Shown here: positions 43,896-53,789 of the stretch, one piece after another
Numbering within the stretch: position 1 is the stretch's first letter
How the letters are laid out: the number at the start of each line of letters is the position of its first letter
Origin: Enterocloster lavalensis
GTDB taxonomy: Bacteria; Bacillota; Clostridia; Lachnospirales; Lachnospiraceae
Direction: 5' to 3'
NCBI RefSeq assembly: GCF_902364025.1
Contig: NZ_CABJCG010000002.1
Span: 372,001 to 436,000 of the forward strand
Length of the DNA: 64,000 nt
Made by a program: the position numbers and the translations under genes
Notes under the pieces: generated by a model
Seen by the model: only the letters and a program-made list of their open reading frames with translations
Database searches by the model: none
What the model was told of the DNA's origin: nothing

Positions 43896-44275
43896 CAAGT
43901 TAAACCGATGAGCAAGAGTAAGTAAGATGTTAAGGCTATGCGCAGAGAGCTTCCGGCTGGTGTGAGGGAGCGTTAGCTTAGGATCCGAATGGACTTGCGA
44001 GGGCGGCTGGAAACCGGATGAGTTGAAACCGGGAGTATGGCATGACGGGTGTCCCACCGTTACCAGGGAGAACGCATGATGGTGCGTTACAGAGCGGGCG
44101 TTTATGTCCTGTTCCAGGCACAGCATCAGGTTTGTAATTGTAAACCCGATGTTTTTTAATTTCCAGGAACGGATGACGCCAATCAGGGTGGTACCGCAGA
44201 AGTTTTAAAGCTTTTGTCCCTGCTGACTACAAGTGTAAGTGTAGCGGCAGGCGGCAGAAGCTTTTTTATTTTTAA
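43896..44275 (+). promoter_or_regulatory. tRNA-Trp T-box leader of the trp operon
   Basis: A leader that reads the charging state of tRNA-Trp. The Stem I region contains a GAA-TGG-AC specifier loop with Trp codon TGG at 43990-43992. The T-box sequence AGGGTGGTACCGCAG is at 44185-44199. It is followed by an antiterminator/terminator pair ending in GAAGCTTTTTTATTTTT near 44262-44275. Uncharged tRNA-Trp should pair with both sites and allow read-through. A further terminator-like hairpin (CATC-GGTTT/AAACC-GATG plus six T) sits at about 44125-44157. Confidence 0.94.
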
Positions 44276-44323
44276 AAATCCCATCCCCGCCCCGTAACCG
44301 CAGGACCGGAAAGGAGCAAAACA

Positions 44324-45802
44324 ATGATACCTGGATGTGAAGAGATACTGAGGCTGGCGCAGGAATACGATACCATCCCTGTCTGCCGGGAAATATACGC
44401 GGATGTGGTGACGCCCATCACCCTGCTGCGGCGTATTGCGGGAAGGAGCAGGCGGTTTTTCCTGCTGGAGAGCGTGGAGGGCGGAGAAAAATGGGGACGC
44501 TATTCCTTCCTCGGCTGTGACCCGGTGCTGCGGGTTACCCTGAAAAACGGCCGGATCGTCACCGAACAGGCGGACGGCACGAAGACAGAGACTGAGGCGA
44601 ACCGTCCCTACGATATCCTGCGGGAGATTTTAAAGACCAGGCGCTCCCCAAGGATCAAGGGCATGCCGCCATTTACCGGCGGTTTTGTGGGATATTTCGC
44701 ATATGCCATGATCGGTTACGCGGAGCCGACCCTGACCATCAGCCGGGGCGGGGAACAGGATTTTGACCTGATGCTGTTCGACGAAGTGATCGCCTACGAC
44801 CACTTAAAGCAGAAAATATCGGTGGTGGTCAACATGGAGACGGGGGATAAAGCCCCGGAAACGCTGCTGGGAGCTTACGGAAAGGCCTGCGGCCGGATTG
44901 AAGCCATCGTTCGTATGATCCGGGATTCCAGCCCGCTGCCGGAGAGCGAGCCGGGCAGGGCAAAGGGTTTTGCCAGCAGCTTTTCCAAAGAGGAATATTG
45001 CCGCAGGGTGGAGAAAACCAAGGAGTACATCCGAAACGGCGACATTTTCCAGGCGGTGATCTCCAGGCAGTTTACCAGCCCCTTTGAGGGAAGTCTGTTA
45101 AATGCTTACCGGGTGCTGCGGACCACCAACCCATCGCCCTACATGGTGTTCATGGGAATCGACGGGCAGGAGATCATCAGCGCCTCCCCGGAAACCCTGG
45201 TGCGGCTGCAGGACGGCCGTCTGACCACCTTTCCTGTGGCCGGGTCCCGGCCCAGAGGGGCCACAGAGGAGGAGGACCGGGAGCTGGAACGGGAGCTTTT
45301 GGCCGACGAGAAGGAGCTGGCCGAGCACAATATGCTGGTGGACCTGGGCCGGAACGATATCGGGCGGATCGCCCGGTTCGGCACCGTGGAGGTGACGGAA
45401 TATCAGATGATCCACCGGTATTCCCGGATCATGCACATCTGCTCCCAGGTGGAGGGAGACATCCGGCCGGACTGCGACGGCTGCTCCGCGGTGGAGGCCC
45501 TGCTGCCGGCGGGAACCCTGTCCGGGGCGCCGAAAATCCGGGCCTGCCAGATCATTGAGGAGATGGAGGAAGCGCCCCGGGGCATCTACGGCGGGGCCTT
45601 AGGATACCTGGATTTCACCGGCAATCTGGACACCTGCATCGCCATCCGCATGGCGGTGAGCCGGGACGGTCAGGCGACGGTGCAGGCCGGGGGCGGCATA
45701 GTGGCGGACAGCGTGCCGGAGCGGGAGTACGAGGAGTCGGCCAACAAGGCGGGCGCTGTGATAAACGCCATCCTGAGAGGAAACGAGGTGAACGAGGAAT
45801 GA
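44324..45802 (+). CDS. trpE: anthranilate synthase component I
   Basis: A 492-residue chorismate-utilising enzyme that converts chorismate, with ammonia from TrpG, to anthranilate. The N-terminal region has a feedback-site LLES (about residue 46). The catalytic C-terminal domain has IFQAVISRQF (about 243), PSPYMVFM, SASPETLV, RPRGATEEEDRELE (about 314) and GTLSGAPKIRACQIIEEME (about 400). It is first in trpEGDCFBA, with AAAGGAG before the ATG, and overlaps trpG by 4 bp. Confidence 0.97.
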   Translation: MIPGCEEILRLAQEYDTIPVCREIYADVVTPITLLRRIAGRSRRFFLLESVEGGEKWGRYSFLGCDPVLRVTLKNGRIVTEQADGTKTETEANRPYDILREILKTRRSPRIKGMPPFTGGFVGYFAYAMIGYAEPTLTISRGGEQDFDLMLFDEVIAYDHLKQKISVVVNMETGDKAPETLLGAYGKACGRIEAIVRMIRDSSPLPESEPGRAKGFASSFSKEEYCRRVEKTKEYIRNGDIFQAVISRQFTSPFEGSLLNAYRVLRTTNPSPYMVFMGIDGQEIISASPETLVRLQDGRLTTFPVAGSRPRGATEEEDRELERELLADEKELAEHNMLVDLGRNDIGRIARFGTVEVTEYQMIHRYSRIMHICSQVEGDIRPDCDGCSAVEALLPAGTLSGAPKIRACQIIEEMEEAPRGIYGGALGYLDFTGNLDTCIAIRMAVSRDGQATVQAGGGIVADSVPEREYEESANKAGAVINAILRGNEVNEE

Positions 45803-46389
45803 TCCTGTTAATCGATAATTACGACAGTTTTTCCTACAATTTAGTCCAGATGTTGGGGCAGATCCGGCCGGATATCCGGGTGGTGCGAAACGACGCGGTG
45901 ACCATCCATGAGATCCGGGCCATGAAACCGGATCACCTGGTTCTCTCGCCCGGTCCGGGATATCCGGAGAGCGCGGGAATCCTGGAGCAGGCGGTGCGGG
46001 AGCTGGCGGGCGAACTGCCCATCCTGGGCGTCTGCCTGGGCCACCAGGGAATCTGCGAGGCCTTCGGAGGCCGGATCATGAGGGCGGAGCACCTGATGCA
46101 CGGGAAACAGAGCCGGATTCAGAGGACGGACCTGAACTCCGCAGCCGGAGAATGCCCGCTGTTTTACGGGCTGCCGGAGGAATTTCTGGCGGCGCGGTAC
46201 CACTCCCTGGTGGCGGAACCGGCCAGTCTGCCGGAGGAGCTGGAGGCGGTGGCCGAGGACGCAGAAGGCCGTGAGATTATGGCGGTGCGCCACCGGAAAT
46301 ACCCGGTGTACGGCCTGCAGTTTCACCCGGAGTCCATTATGACCCCGGAGGGAAGTAAAATATTGGAAAATTTTCTTGAGATCGCATAG
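45799..46389 (+). CDS. trpG: anthranilate synthase component II (glutamine amidotransferase)
   Basis: A 196-residue class I amidotransferase that supplies ammonia to TrpE. Seen: DNYDSFSYNL at the N-terminus, the oxyanion GPGYPESAG (about residue 54), nucleophile Cys in GVCLGHQGI (about 77) and the catalytic His-Glu in QFHPESIMTP (about 174). It is a separate gene, not fused to trpD. Confidence 0.97.
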   Translation: MILLIDNYDSFSYNLVQMLGQIRPDIRVVRNDAVTIHEIRAMKPDHLVLSPGPGYPESAGILEQAVRELAGELPILGVCLGHQGICEAFGGRIMRAEHLMHGKQSRIQRTDLNSAAGECPLFYGLPEEFLAARYHSLVAEPASLPEELEAVAEDAEGREIMAVRHRKYPVYGLQFHPESIMTPEGSKILENFLEIA

Positions 46390-46403
46390 AGGAGGACAGG
46401 AGT

Positions 46404-47450
46404 ATGATTCAGAAGGCAATTCACCAGTTGGTAGAGGGACAGAACCTGGATTACGAGGGAGCGAAGGAAGTGATGGACGAAATTATGAGCGGGGACGCCA
46501 CCCAGGCCCAGATATCCGCGTTTCTGACGGCGCTGCGGATGAAGGGCGAGACCATCGACGAGATCACCGCCTGTGCCACGGTGATGCGGGAAAAAGCGGT
46601 GCGGCTGAACCCGCCGTTCCCGGTAATGGACATTGTGGGAACCGGCGGCGACGAGGTGGGGACCTTTAACATTTCCACCACCAGCGCATTTATTGCGGCA
46701 GCGGGCGGCGTGAAGGTGGCGAAACACGGAAACCGCAGCGTATCCAGCAAGAGCGGCGCGGCGGACGTGCTGGAGAAGCTGGGGGCATGCCTAAGCCTCA
46801 GCGCGGACCAGGCGGAGCAGGTGCTGGAGGCCACCGGTATGTGTTTCCTCTTCGCCCCGGCCTATCACGCATCCATGAAATACGCGGCGCCGGTGCGGCG
46901 TGAGATTGGCATCCGAAGCATTTTCAACATTCTGGGGCCCCTGGCAAATCCGGCAAACGCCTCCATGCAGCTTCTGGGCGTGTACGACCCGGCTCTGGTG
47001 GAGCCGTTGGCCCAGGTTCTGGCTAATCTGGGCGTGAAACGGGGTATGGTGGTCTGCGGAGGCGACGGACTGGACGAGGCCACGATCACCGGCCCCACCC
47101 ATGTGTGCGAAATCCGCTTTGGGCAGTTGACCGCCTACGAAATCGCGCCGGAACAGTTCGGCCTGAAGCGGTGCGGGTTAAAGGACCTGCTGGGCGGCTC
47201 GCCGGAGGAGAACGCACAGATCACAAAGGGCATCCTGTCCGGCAGCCTGACCGGGCCCAAGCGGGATGTGGCGGTACTCAACGCGGCGCTGAGCCTGTAC
47301 CTTGGGATCGACGACTGCACCATCGCGGGCTGCGTGAAAACTGCCCAGGATTTGATCGATTCTGGAGCGGCTATGATGAAGATGGTGGCATTCGTGAAGG
47401 CCACTCAGGAAGCCGCAAAGGGGGAGAAAGGGGAAGTGAAGGCGTCATGA
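46404..47450 (+). CDS. trpD: anthranilate phosphoribosyltransferase
   Basis: A 348-residue enzyme that joins anthranilate to PRPP. The PRPP-binding GTGGDEVGTFNIST (about residues 78-91), KHGNRSVSSKSGAADVLE (about 107-124) and MKYAAPVRREIGIRSIFNILGPLANP (about 159-184) signatures are intact. It overlaps trpC by an ATGA. Confidence 0.97.
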   Translation: MIQKAIHQLVEGQNLDYEGAKEVMDEIMSGDATQAQISAFLTALRMKGETIDEITACATVMREKAVRLNPPFPVMDIVGTGGDEVGTFNISTTSAFIAAAGGVKVAKHGNRSVSSKSGAADVLEKLGACLSLSADQAEQVLEATGMCFLFAPAYHASMKYAAPVRREIGIRSIFNILGPLANPANASMQLLGVYDPALVEPLAQVLANLGVKRGMVVCGGDGLDEATITGPTHVCEIRFGQLTAYEIAPEQFGLKRCGLKDLLGGSPEENAQITKGILSGSLTGPKRDVAVLNAALSLYLGIDDCTIAGCVKTAQDLIDSGAAMMKMVAFVKATQEAAKGEKGEVKAS

Positions 47451-48283
47451 TTCTGGAACAGATCGCAGCGTCCACCCGGAGGCGGGTGGAACAGGAAAAG
47501 ATGGAACGGCCCTTGGAGCGGGTGAGGGAAATGGCGTTGGAGATGACGAGGGCGGAACAGTCCCACCCGGCCCCCGTATCGCTGCCGTCCTCCGCGCCTT
47601 TCGCCCCCAACCCCTTTGAAGCCGCCCTCCGAAAGCCCGGAATGTCCTTCATCTGCGAGGTCAAAAAAGCTTCCCCGTCCAAGGGCGTCATTGCGGAAGA
47701 ATTTCATTACAAGGAAATCGCCTCCGATTACGAGCGGGCGGGCGCCGACGCCATTTCCGTGCTGACGGAGCCGGAGTATTTTCAGGGCTGCAGCATGTAT
47801 CTGGAGGAAATCCACCGCCAGGTAAAGCTTCCCCTGCTGCGCAAGGATTTTGTGGTCGATGAATACCAGATTTACGACGCAAAACTGCTGGGCGCGTCTG
47901 CGGTACTGCTCATCTGCTCCCTGCTGAAGGAAGATAAGCTGAAACGCTACCACAGTCTTTGCGGCGAGCTGGGGCTGGCCGCGCTGGTGGAAGCCCATGA
48001 CGACGGGGAAGTGGCCATGGCGGCGGAAGCCGGGGCGCGAATTATCGGAATCAACAACCGGAATCTGAAAACCTTTGAGGTGGACTTTTCCAACGCCCTG
48101 CGCCTGAGGCGGCTGGTGCCAAAGGATACCGTATTTGTGGCGGAGAGCGGGATCCGGACAGCAGCGGATATCCGGCGGCTGGCCGAGGCCAGAGTGGATG
48201 CGGTGCTGATCGGGGAGACGCTCATGCGGGCAAAGGATAAGACGGCCGCGTTAAAGGAACTGCGCCGGGGCTGTATTTTATAG
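47447..48283 (+). CDS. trpC: indole-3-glycerol phosphate synthase
   Basis: A 278-residue TIM-barrel enzyme for ring closure to indoleglycerol phosphate. Catalytic elements: FICEVKKASPSKG (about residue 67), LTEPEYFQG, LLRKDFVVDEYQI (about 130), IIGINNRNLKTFEVD and AESGIRTAADI. The start at 47447 overlaps the trpD stop; a longer upstream frame is antisense-free but lies inside trpD. It is unfused to trpF. Confidence 0.96.
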   Translation: MILEQIAASTRRRVEQEKMERPLERVREMALEMTRAEQSHPAPVSLPSSAPFAPNPFEAALRKPGMSFICEVKKASPSKGVIAEEFHYKEIASDYERAGADAISVLTEPEYFQGCSMYLEEIHRQVKLPLLRKDFVVDEYQIYDAKLLGASAVLLICSLLKEDKLKRYHSLCGELGLAALVEAHDDGEVAMAAEAGARIIGINNRNLKTFEVDFSNALRLRRLVPKDTVFVAESGIRTAADIRRLAEARVDAVLIGETLMRAKDKTAALKELRRGCIL

Positions 48284-48362
48284 AAAGAAAGCGGAATTTA
48301 GGAAGATGGCAGAGCGGCGGAGGAAAATGGCCGTTTCCCACAAAGAACAGAGAGGGATTTTC

Positions 48363-49007
48363 ATGAACGATGCCAACAAGGGCTGCCGCATCAAAATCTG
48401 CGGCCTCAGCCGCATTGGGGATATGGAGGCGGTCAACCGGGTCAGACCGGATTATATCGGGTTTGTTTTTGCGCAGAGCAGACGGCAGGTTGGAGCCACC
48501 TGGGCGGCGTCTTTGAAGCGGGCGCTGGACCCGCGGATCCAGGCTGTGGGAGTGTTTGTGAACGCTCCCGTCAGCGAGGCCGTCCGGCTGGCGGAGGTTG
48601 GCACGATTCAGATGATCCAGCTCCATGGGGACGAGGACGAGGCCTATATCCGGGAGCTGAAGCGCCAAACCGCGGCGCCGGTGATCAAGGCCGTGCGGGT
48701 GCGAAACGGAGACGACATTCTCAGGGCGGAACAGCTGTCCTGCGAGTACCTGCTGCTGGACACCTACACCAAGGGCCAGTACGGCGGCAGCGGCCGGGTA
48801 TTTGACTGGAATCTGATCCCGCCGCTCCAAAAACCGTTTTTTCTGGCCGGAGGCATTTCCCTGGAAAATGTACACGAGGCCAAAAACTGCCGCCCCTACT
48901 GCCTGGACGTCAGCAGCGCGGTGGAGACGGAAGGCCGCAAGGATCCGGAAAAAATCCGCCGTATGGTGGAGGCGGTGCGGCAGAGCGGGAAACAGTCCGG
49001 CGGATAG
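48363..49007 (+). CDS. trpF: phosphoribosylanthranilate isomerase
   Basis: A 214-residue TIM-barrel isomerase. The catalytic Cys is in IKICGLSR (about residue 14). YIGFVFAQSRRQV (about 33), IQLHGDED (about 82) and a C-terminal FFLAGGISLENV with LDVSSAVE form the active site and phosphate site. The start at 48363 follows AGAGAGGG; an ATG at 48306 is possible but would add a basic, non-conserved extension. Confidence 0.94.
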   Translation: MNDANKGCRIKICGLSRIGDMEAVNRVRPDYIGFVFAQSRRQVGATWAASLKRALDPRIQAVGVFVNAPVSEAVRLAEVGTIQMIQLHGDEDEAYIRELKRQTAAPVIKAVRVRNGDDILRAEQLSCEYLLLDTYTKGQYGGSGRVFDWNLIPPLQKPFFLAGGISLENVHEAKNCRPYCLDVSSAVETEGRKDPEKIRRMVEAVRQSGKQSGG

Positions 49008-49073
49008 CTCCCATCAAACCATCAAACGTTTTTACGCATCCACCAATCATCACAAAACCAAAGGAGTATTCAC

Positions 49074-50258
49074 ATGTCAAAGGGAAAATTTGGAATTCAC
49101 GGCGGGCAGTTCATCCCGGAAACGCTGATGAGCGCCGTGGCCGAGCTGGAAGAAGCCTATGAGCACTATAAAAATGATCCGCAGTTTATGGCGGAGCTGG
49201 ATCAGCTTTTAAAGGAATACTGCGGCCGCCCGTCGCGCCTGTATTTCGCGGAGAAAATGACAAAGGACCTGGGCGGCGCGAAAATCTACTTAAAGCGCGA
49301 GGACTTAAACCACACCGGTTCCCACAAGATCAACAACGCCATCGGCCAGGTGCTGCTTGCCAAAAAGATGGGCAAGACCCGGGTGATCGCGGAGACGGGG
49401 GCCGGCCAGCACGGCGTGGCCACGGCCACCGCGGCGGCCCTCCTGGGCCTGGAGTGCGAGGTGTTTATGGGCAAGGAGGACACGGACCGTCAGGTCTTAA
49501 ACGTGTACCGAATGGAGCTTCTGGGAGCGAAGGTGCACCCTGTGACCAGCGGCACCCAGACCTTAAAGGACGCGGTAAATGAGACGCTGCGGGAGTGGAC
49601 CAGCCGCATTTCCGACACCCACTACGTGATCGGCTCCGTCATGGGCCCCCACCCCTTCCCCACGATGGTTCGGGATTTCCAGAGCGTGATCAGCCGGGAG
49701 ATCAAGGAACAGCTGCGGGAAAAGGAAGGCAAATTGCCGGATATGGTGATCGCCTGCGTGGGCGGCGGCAGCAACGCCATGGGCGCGTTTTACGAGTTCA
49801 TCCAGGATGAGAGCGTGCGGCTGGTGGGCTGCGAGGCGGCCGGGCGCGGCGCGGACACGGACCGGACGGCGGCCACCATCGCCACGGGCAGCGAGGGCAT
49901 TTTCCACGGGATGAAATCCTATTTCTGCCAGGATGAGTACGGGCAGATCGCGCCGGTGTACTCCATCTCCGCGGGCTTGGATTACCCGGGAATCGGGCCG
50001 GAACACGCCTGGCTCCACGACATGGGCCGGGCAACCTATGTGCCGGTGACGGATGATGAGGCGGTGGACTCCTTCGAGTACCTCTCCAGGATGGAAGGGA
50101 TCATCCCGGCGGTGGAGAGCGCCCACGCCGTGGCCTACGCCCGCAAAATCGCGCCGTCCCTCAAGCCGGATCAGATCATTGTGGTGAATCTCTCGGGAAG
50201 AGGGGACAAGGATGTGGCAGCCATCGCCAGATACAGGGGGGTTGAGATTTATGAATAG
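49074..50258 (+). CDS. trpB: tryptophan synthase beta chain
   Basis: A 394-residue PLP enzyme that condenses indole and serine. The PLP-lysine lies in [15 protein letters not shown] (about residues 79-93). The [10 protein letters not shown] loop (about 108), [10 protein letters not shown] phosphate cup (about 228) and C-terminal LSGRGDKD are all present. It is the TrpB1 type. Its stop overlaps trpA by 8 bp. Confidence 0.97.
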   Translation: MSKGKFGIHGGQFIPETLMSAVAELEEAYEHYKNDPQFMAELDQLLKEYCGRPSRLYFAEKMTKDLGGAKIYLKREDLNHTGSHKINNAIGQVLLAKKMGKTRVIAETGAGQHGVATATAAALLGLECEVFMGKEDTDRQVLNVYRMELLGAKVHPVTSGTQTLKDAVNETLREWTSRISDTHYVIGSVMGPHPFPTMVRDFQSVISREIKEQLREKEGKLPDMVIACVGGGSNAMGAFYEFIQDESVRLVGCEAAGRGADTDRTAATIATGSEGIFHGMKSYFCQDEYGQIAPVYSISAGLDYPGIGPEHAWLHDMGRATYVPVTDDEAVDSFEYLSRMEGIIPAVESAHAVAYARKIAPSLKPDQIIVVNLSGRGDKDVAAIARYRGVEIYE

Positions 50259-51027
50259 AGTGCAGGAAGTATTTCAGAATAAGGCGTTTATCCCGTTTGT
50301 GACCGCTGGCGATCCAAATCTGGATGTGACGGAACGTCTGATTGTTGCAATGGCGGAGGCCGGGGCGGACCTCATCGAGATCGGAATTCCCTTCTCCGAC
50401 CCGGTGGCGGAGGGAATCGTGATCCAGGAGGCGGACCAGCGGGCCCTGGCGGCCGGAACCACCACGGACAAGATTTTCGACATGGTAAAGCGGGTCCGGA
50501 CAAAGACGGACGTGCCGCTGGCTTTCATGACCTACATCAACCCGGTGTTCGTGTACGGCGCGGACCGGTTCATGGAACATGCGGTGGAAGCCGGTGTGGA
50601 CGCCCTGATCGTGCCGGATATGCCCTTTGAAGAGCGGGAGGAGCTGCTGCCCGCCTGCAAGGCCCACGGCATGATCCTGATCTACCTGGCGGCTCCCACC
50701 TCCAGCCAGCGCGTGAAGGCCATCGCCCGGGAGACGGAAGGGTTTGTCTACTGCGTGTCCAGCCTGGGCGTCACCGGCGTGAGAAGCGAGATCACCACCG
50801 ACGTGGGCGCTATGGTGAAAATGGTCAAGGAGGCGAACAATGTCCCCTGCGCCGTGGGTTTTGGAATCTCCACACCAGATCAGGCCCGGCGCATGGCAGC
50901 GGACGCGGACGGCGTGATCGTGGGCAGCGCCATTGTGAAGCTGGTGGCAAAGTACGGCGAGGACTGCGTGGAGCCGGTAAGCCGGTACGTGCGGGAGATG
51001 AAGGCAGCGGTGATGGAGGCGGAGTAA
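50251..51027 (+). CDS. trpA: tryptophan synthase alpha chain
   Basis: A 258-residue TIM-barrel subunit that releases indole from indoleglycerol phosphate. [16 protein letters not shown] (residues 12-27), the catalytic Glu in [16 protein letters not shown] (about 44-59), the catalytic Asp in VPDMPFEE (about 125) and VGFGIST (about 205) are intact. The start at 50251 lies within the end of trpB. It is last in the operon. Confidence 0.96.
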   Translation: MNRVQEVFQNKAFIPFVTAGDPNLDVTERLIVAMAEAGADLIEIGIPFSDPVAEGIVIQEADQRALAAGTTTDKIFDMVKRVRTKTDVPLAFMTYINPVFVYGADRFMEHAVEAGVDALIVPDMPFEEREELLPACKAHGMILIYLAAPTSSQRVKAIARETEGFVYCVSSLGVTGVRSEITTDVGAMVKMVKEANNVPCAVGFGISTPDQARRMAADADGVIVGSAIVKLVAKYGEDCVEPVSRYVREMKAAVMEAE

Positions 51028-51105
51028 GGCGGAGAAGAGCGGAGTAAAACGGGGCGGCCGGGAATAGGCCGAATCGCCCCGGAGAAACCGGTTCTGATCA
51101 ACAGA

Positions 51106-51156
51106 ACGGCAAAAACGGTGCTCAGGACACATAAGTCCGGGCGCCGTTTTTGCCGT
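51106..51156 (+). terminator. terminator of the trp operon
   Basis: ACGGCAAAAACGGTGC pairs with GCGCCGTTTTTGCCGT (51141-51156) with one or two mismatches, and an ATTTTGCGGATTTT tail follows. Confidence 0.8.
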
Positions 51157-51420
51157 ATTTTGCGGATTTTCCGTGAAGCCAGCCGCTATAAATTCCCGGC
51201 CCCCACCGGCGCCCGTTCCGCTCTACTGATAAATCTGATTGATTTTCCAATACGGGGGAGATGGGGGAAAAGTTGCACCCTTGACACATTTTAAAAAATA
51301 ATTTTAAATAAAAATGAACCGTTTTCCCATTGACCGCCTCTATATAACAGGTGCACCGAAAACGGCGCGGCCGGGGCAGACGATTTGCGCCGGGCCGCCG
51401 GACGGAAAGGAGGATTGACT

Positions 51421-51993
51421 GTGAAGGAGAATCGCGGAGACGAGCAACTGGTCCGCCGGATGATTGCGGATGACCGGGAGGCGTTTGACCTCCGGATGGA
51501 GTCTTATTATCCCAGAACTCTCCGCATGGCATATCTGATTTCCGGAAGCTATGCAGACAGCGAGGATATTGTTCAGGAGACATTTATACAGGTATATTTG
51601 AACCGCAGGCGAATCCGAGAGCCGCAGTATTTTGAGCGATGGCTCTACAAGACCCTGACCCGGGAGGCGTGGCGCATATGCCGCAGGAGTAAAAAAGAGC
51701 AGCCGGTAGAGGAAGTCTTCGGGGAAAATACCCCGTCTGCCGCTTCCGTGCCGGAGGAAGTGATGAGAAATGCCAGGGACAGGGAATTGTACCAGGCCGT
51801 CGGACGGCTTCCGGCCAAGCAGCGGACCGCGGTGGTCCTGTACTATTTTAACGGTATGACCACCAAAGAGATCGCCTCGGTGATGGGCTGTCTGGAAGGA
51901 ACTGTAAAATCAAGACTGTATACAGCGAGAACTCAATTAAAACAGGTGCTGGAAAGCGAACAGCAGATGCTGGGAGAGGAGGCGGCCTTATGA
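51421..51993 (+). CDS. ECF-type RNA polymerase sigma factor
   Basis: A 190-residue sigma-70 family ECF factor. Region 2 includes YYPRTLRMAYLISGSYADSEDIVQETFIQVY (about residues 28-58), and region 4 includes YYFNGMTTKEIASVMGCLEGTVKSRLYTAR (about 140-169) for -35 recognition. The start is GTG 51421, eight bases after AAGGAGG. It overlaps the next gene by 4 bp; that gene encodes a single-span membrane protein, probably its anti-sigma factor. Confidence 0.92.
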   Translation: MKENRGDEQLVRRMIADDREAFDLRMESYYPRTLRMAYLISGSYADSEDIVQETFIQVYLNRRRIREPQYFERWLYKTLTREAWRICRRSKKEQPVEEVFGENTPSAASVPEEVMRNARDRELYQAVGRLPAKQRTAVVLYYFNGMTTKEIASVMGCLEGTVKSRLYTARTQLKQVLESEQQMLGEEAAL

Positions 51994-52796
51994 AGCAGAA
52001 TTTACCGAGCCGGAATAAAGGTGCGGAACAGATGGAAGAGCAGATCCGTCAGGCCCTTTCCAGGCAGGCGGAGACGGTCAGGGTGTCCTCTCAGGATTCC
52101 CAGAGGATGATCCGCTCCGTGCATCGGAAAATAGAGGAGGAAAACAGGATGAGAAAATGGAGTGCAAAAAAGATCGTGGTTGTGGCAGCGGCCGTGTGCG
52201 TATTTGGAACCATCACAGCGGTGGCGGCGGGGAAAATCGCCGGTATCGCCTCCTATAGCAGCTGGAATGATGCGGTATATCAGTATAGCAAGGTTGCAGA
52301 TATGGAAAAGGAAGTCGGATTTGAGGCAAAGATACCCGAGGCCTTTGCCAATGGCTACGGATTCACCTCAGCATTGCCCGGGTCCCAGGAATCCAGGGAC
52401 GCGGAGGGAAATGTGGTGGAGACCATCCGCGACATGACAGTAAATTATAAGAAGAATGGAATGGCAGATATCAGCCTGATCGCAGCCCAGGCAAAACTGG
52501 ATGACGCCCCGCTCACCGGGGACAGCACCTTCACCCACGGGGATTGTACGCTGTATTTCTCCGTCAGGGAGAATCTGTTCGTGCCGCCGGACTACCAGGT
52601 TTCCGAGGAAGAGCAGGCGTTGTCGGATGCCGGAAAGCTTAACATCGGCTACGGAACTTCCGAGGTGCAACGCAACAGGAGCCAGACCATATACTGGGAG
52701 GACGGCGGTGTGTTCTATACGATAATTTCCTTTGATAATACTATGACGGCGGAGGAGTTTGCCGGAATGGCGGGAGAAATCATTGACCTGAAGTAG
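51990..52796 (+). CDS. probable anti-sigma factor, single-span membrane protein
   Basis: A 268-residue protein. It has a cytosolic N-terminus of about 55 residues with a helical, charged region, one transmembrane helix (about 56-76, KIVVVAAAVCVFGTITAVAAG) and an extracytoplasmic domain of about 190 residues reminiscent of DUF4367/DUF4179-type sensors. The layout and the overlap with the ECF sigma gene make an anti-sigma role likely. No zinc-binding anti-sigma motif is visible. Confidence 0.72.
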   Translation: MKQNLPSRNKGAEQMEEQIRQALSRQAETVRVSSQDSQRMIRSVHRKIEEENRMRKWSAKKIVVVAAAVCVFGTITAVAAGKIAGIASYSSWNDAVYQYSKVADMEKEVGFEAKIPEAFANGYGFTSALPGSQESRDAEGNVVETIRDMTVNYKKNGMADISLIAAQAKLDDAPLTGDSTFTHGDCTLYFSVRENLFVPPDYQVSEEEQALSDAGKLNIGYGTSEVQRNRSQTIYWEDGGVFYTIISFDNTMTAEEFAGMAGEIIDLK

Positions 52797-52824
52797 AAGT
52801 CCGTTTGAAATGGGTATAGAAATG

Positions 52825-52862
52825 GGGGCCGTCCGGTAAATGACGCCGGGCGGCCCCGTTCT
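52825..52862 (+). terminator. terminator of the sigma/anti-sigma pair
   Basis: GGGGCCGTCCGG (52825-52836) pairs with CCGGGCGGCCCC (52846-52857), followed by GTTCTT. Confidence 0.7.
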
Positions 52863-52916
52863 TGATGCATTGGACCGCCGGCACAGCCCGCGGTCCATTT
52901 TTGACACGATTCTCTC

Positions 52917-53636
52917 TTATTTTACCCGGCAGGCGTCCACAAAACTGGCAAACAGTCTGCCGGCGGCCTCGTCCTTGCCGGACAGGTATTCCGGATGCCA
53001 CTGCACCGCCAAAAGATAGGGATAGTCCTGCATCTCCACGGCCTCGGTCAAACCGTCCCGCGCTACTGCGGACACGGTCAGGCCAGGCGCCAGGGAACGC
53101 ACGGCCTGGTGATGCATGCTGTTCACCGCGATCTGCGCCTTGCCCCCTGCGATTTCGGCCATGCGGGTGCCGGGCACGAGGTCCACCAGATGGCTGGTGG
53201 TGGTGTAGTAATAGGGCTGGCGGTGGGCAATGGGAAATGCCGCTTCATACTGGCTGGGCAGATCCTGATAGATATCGCCGCCCAGGAACACATTGATCTC
53301 CTGAATGCCGCGGCAGATGCCCAAAATCGGTTTTCTGGCCTTGAAGGCCAGTTTAAATAACTGCTGCTCCATGGTATCCCTGGCCGCGGATACGTTACCA
53401 CAGTTCTGATGCGTATCCTCCCCAAACAGGAACGGGTGGAGGTCCGGGCCGCCGGAAAACAGGAAGCCGTCGCAGGTATCCACATACTGGGCGATATCCT
53501 CCTCAGTACCTTCCAGGGGCAGCACCACCGGAAGACCTCCGGCTGCGGCAACCGCCCGCAGGTAGGTAGGGCGCATGCTGATGTCGTCATTTTCCGTGTT
53601 GTGCGAGGGCGTGATGGCAATAAGTGGCTTTTTCAT
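52917..53636 (-). CDS. class I glutamine amidotransferase-like hydrolase (PuuD-like)
   Basis: A 239-residue protein of the gamma-glutamyl-GABA hydrolase family (peptidase C26). The nucleophile Cys lies in ILGICRGIQEINV (about residue 111) and the His-Glu pair in VQWHPEY (about 217). An FSGGPDLHP loop (about 60) is typical. Members cleave gamma-glutamyl bonds of polyamine intermediates or act on gamma-glutamyl peptides. No polyamine genes are adjacent, so the substrate is open. A GGAGG site lies just upstream of the start. Confidence 0.9.
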   Translation of the reverse strand: MKKPLIAITPSHNTENDDISMRPTYLRAVAAAGGLPVVLPLEGTEEDIAQYVDTCDGFLFSGGPDLHPFLFGEDTHQNCGNVSAARDTMEQQLFKLAFKARKPILGICRGIQEINVFLGGDIYQDLPSQYEAAFPIAHRQPYYYTTTSHLVDLVPGTRMAEIAGGKAQIAVNSMHHQAVRSLAPGLTVSAVARDGLTEAVEMQDYPYLLAVQWHPEYLSGKDEAAGRLFASFVDACRVK

Positions 53637-53743
53637 AATAACATATCCTCCGATTCGATGTTAAAACGATCAAAAAAACTCCGCTAAGACCGCGCCGCCG
53701 CCGGAAATGCCGGGGCAGCCATGGCCGCGGAAGCGTTTATCCG

Positions 53744-53780
53744 TATGAAAAGAGCCCCTTCCCTCAGGAAGAGGCTCTTA
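53744..53780 (-). terminator. terminator of the ferredoxin gene
   Basis: On the minus strand, AAGAGCC-CTTCC pairs with GGAAG-GGCTCTT and a T-run follows. It sits right after the ferredoxin stop. Confidence 0.75.
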
Positions 53781-53789
53781 TGTAGCCTA

